From Betaproteobacteria bacterium (GTDB taxonomy: Bacteria > Pseudomonadota > Gammaproteobacteria > Burkholderiales > SG8-41): a stretch of 52,056 nucleotides of DNA. The notes under the pieces are model-generated. The model ran no database searches and was not told the DNA's origin. It was given only the letters and a program-made list of their open reading frames with translations. The position numbers and the translations under genes are program-made. Location of the stretch: contig CANJQI010000010.1 of NCBI GenBank assembly GCA_947476215.1, positions 1 through 52,056 of the forward strand, written 5' to 3'. Positions 52,049-52,056 of this stretch are shown here, one piece after another (position 1 is the first letter of the stretch; each line of letters begins with the position of its first letter).

Positions 52049-52056
52049 ATGAAGGC
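52049..52056 (+). CDS. start of a gene running off the window
   Basis: ATG at 52049 followed by AAG GC, with AAAGGG 6-7 nt upstream. The 98 bp before it (51951-52048) are AT-rich compared with the window and could hold a promoter. Only two codons are visible, so the product is unknown, and the start rests on the ribosome site alone. Confidence 0.35.

Noticed and set aside
1-52056. tRNA, rRNA or CRISPR array
   Set aside because: I looked for cloverleaf ends, rRNA-like conserved stretches and regularly spaced direct repeats and found none.

Overview
The window looks like chromosomal DNA of a betaproteobacterium, most likely Burkholderiales. Supporting signs are a moderately high GC content, a very large set of Bug (Bordetella uptake gene / TctC-like) periplasmic binding proteins, several MmgE/PrpD proteins, and scattered catabolic genes for organic acids and CoA esters. 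I count fifteen Bug genes: thirteen look intact, one has an in-frame internal deletion and one is frameshifted. No TctA or TctB membrane subunit is visible. No rRNA, tRNA or CRISPR array was recognised.

Layout. 1-4794 (minus): a TauD dioxygenase, Bug, Bug, MmgE/PrpD, CapA-like run. 4987-6318: a decayed fic gene beside an IS transposase remnant. 6397-10815: DUF2721, Bug, PIN-domain, DUF3300 and AmiD-like amidase genes. 10946-17004: three paralogous MFS transporters, the tail of a fourth fused to an MmgE/PrpD head, a flavodoxin-like protein and an erythromycin-esterase-like protein. 17086-21084: a gene graveyard holding a truncated integrase, a headless TauD, a frameshifted Bug, an SDR remnant and a frameshifted pyruvyl transferase, with an intact cupin gene among them. 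21085-24567: DUF1415, an LLM-class flavin oxidoreductase, a 266-bp inverted-repeat element and MmgE/PrpD. 24604-31654: three Bug genes, an Ltp/thiolase-like protein with its DUF35 partner, and a double CoA-transferase. 31647-36897: three Bug genes, an internally deleted alpha-hydroxy-acid oxidase and a second CapA-like gene. 36968-41764: MmgE, Bug, Bug, MmgE. 41805-48010 (minus): CoA-transferase, Nudix, Bug, enolase-superfamily and GMC oxidoreductase genes. 48331-51950: Bug, selenoprotein, Bug.

The most notable object is at 49336-50961. A standard reading splits it into a 96-codon and a 431-codon gene. The two share one frame, and the UGA between them is followed by Gly-Ser-Cys, giving the U-G-S-C motif of the UGSC selenoprotein family. 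A strong hairpin suitable as a bacterial SECIS starts 7 nt after the UGA. The gene is therefore best read as one 541-residue selenoprotein, set between two Bug genes with 18- and 20-bp gaps.

As a whole the window reads as a patchwork of small uptake-and-catabolism cassettes for unknown carboxylates: Bug proteins capture the acid, CoA-transferases activate it, and dehydratase-like MmgE/PrpD, Ltp/DUF35, enolase-superfamily and oxidoreductase enzymes process it. Several genes carry clean deletions or fusions, so the region appears to be remodelled by short-homology recombination.
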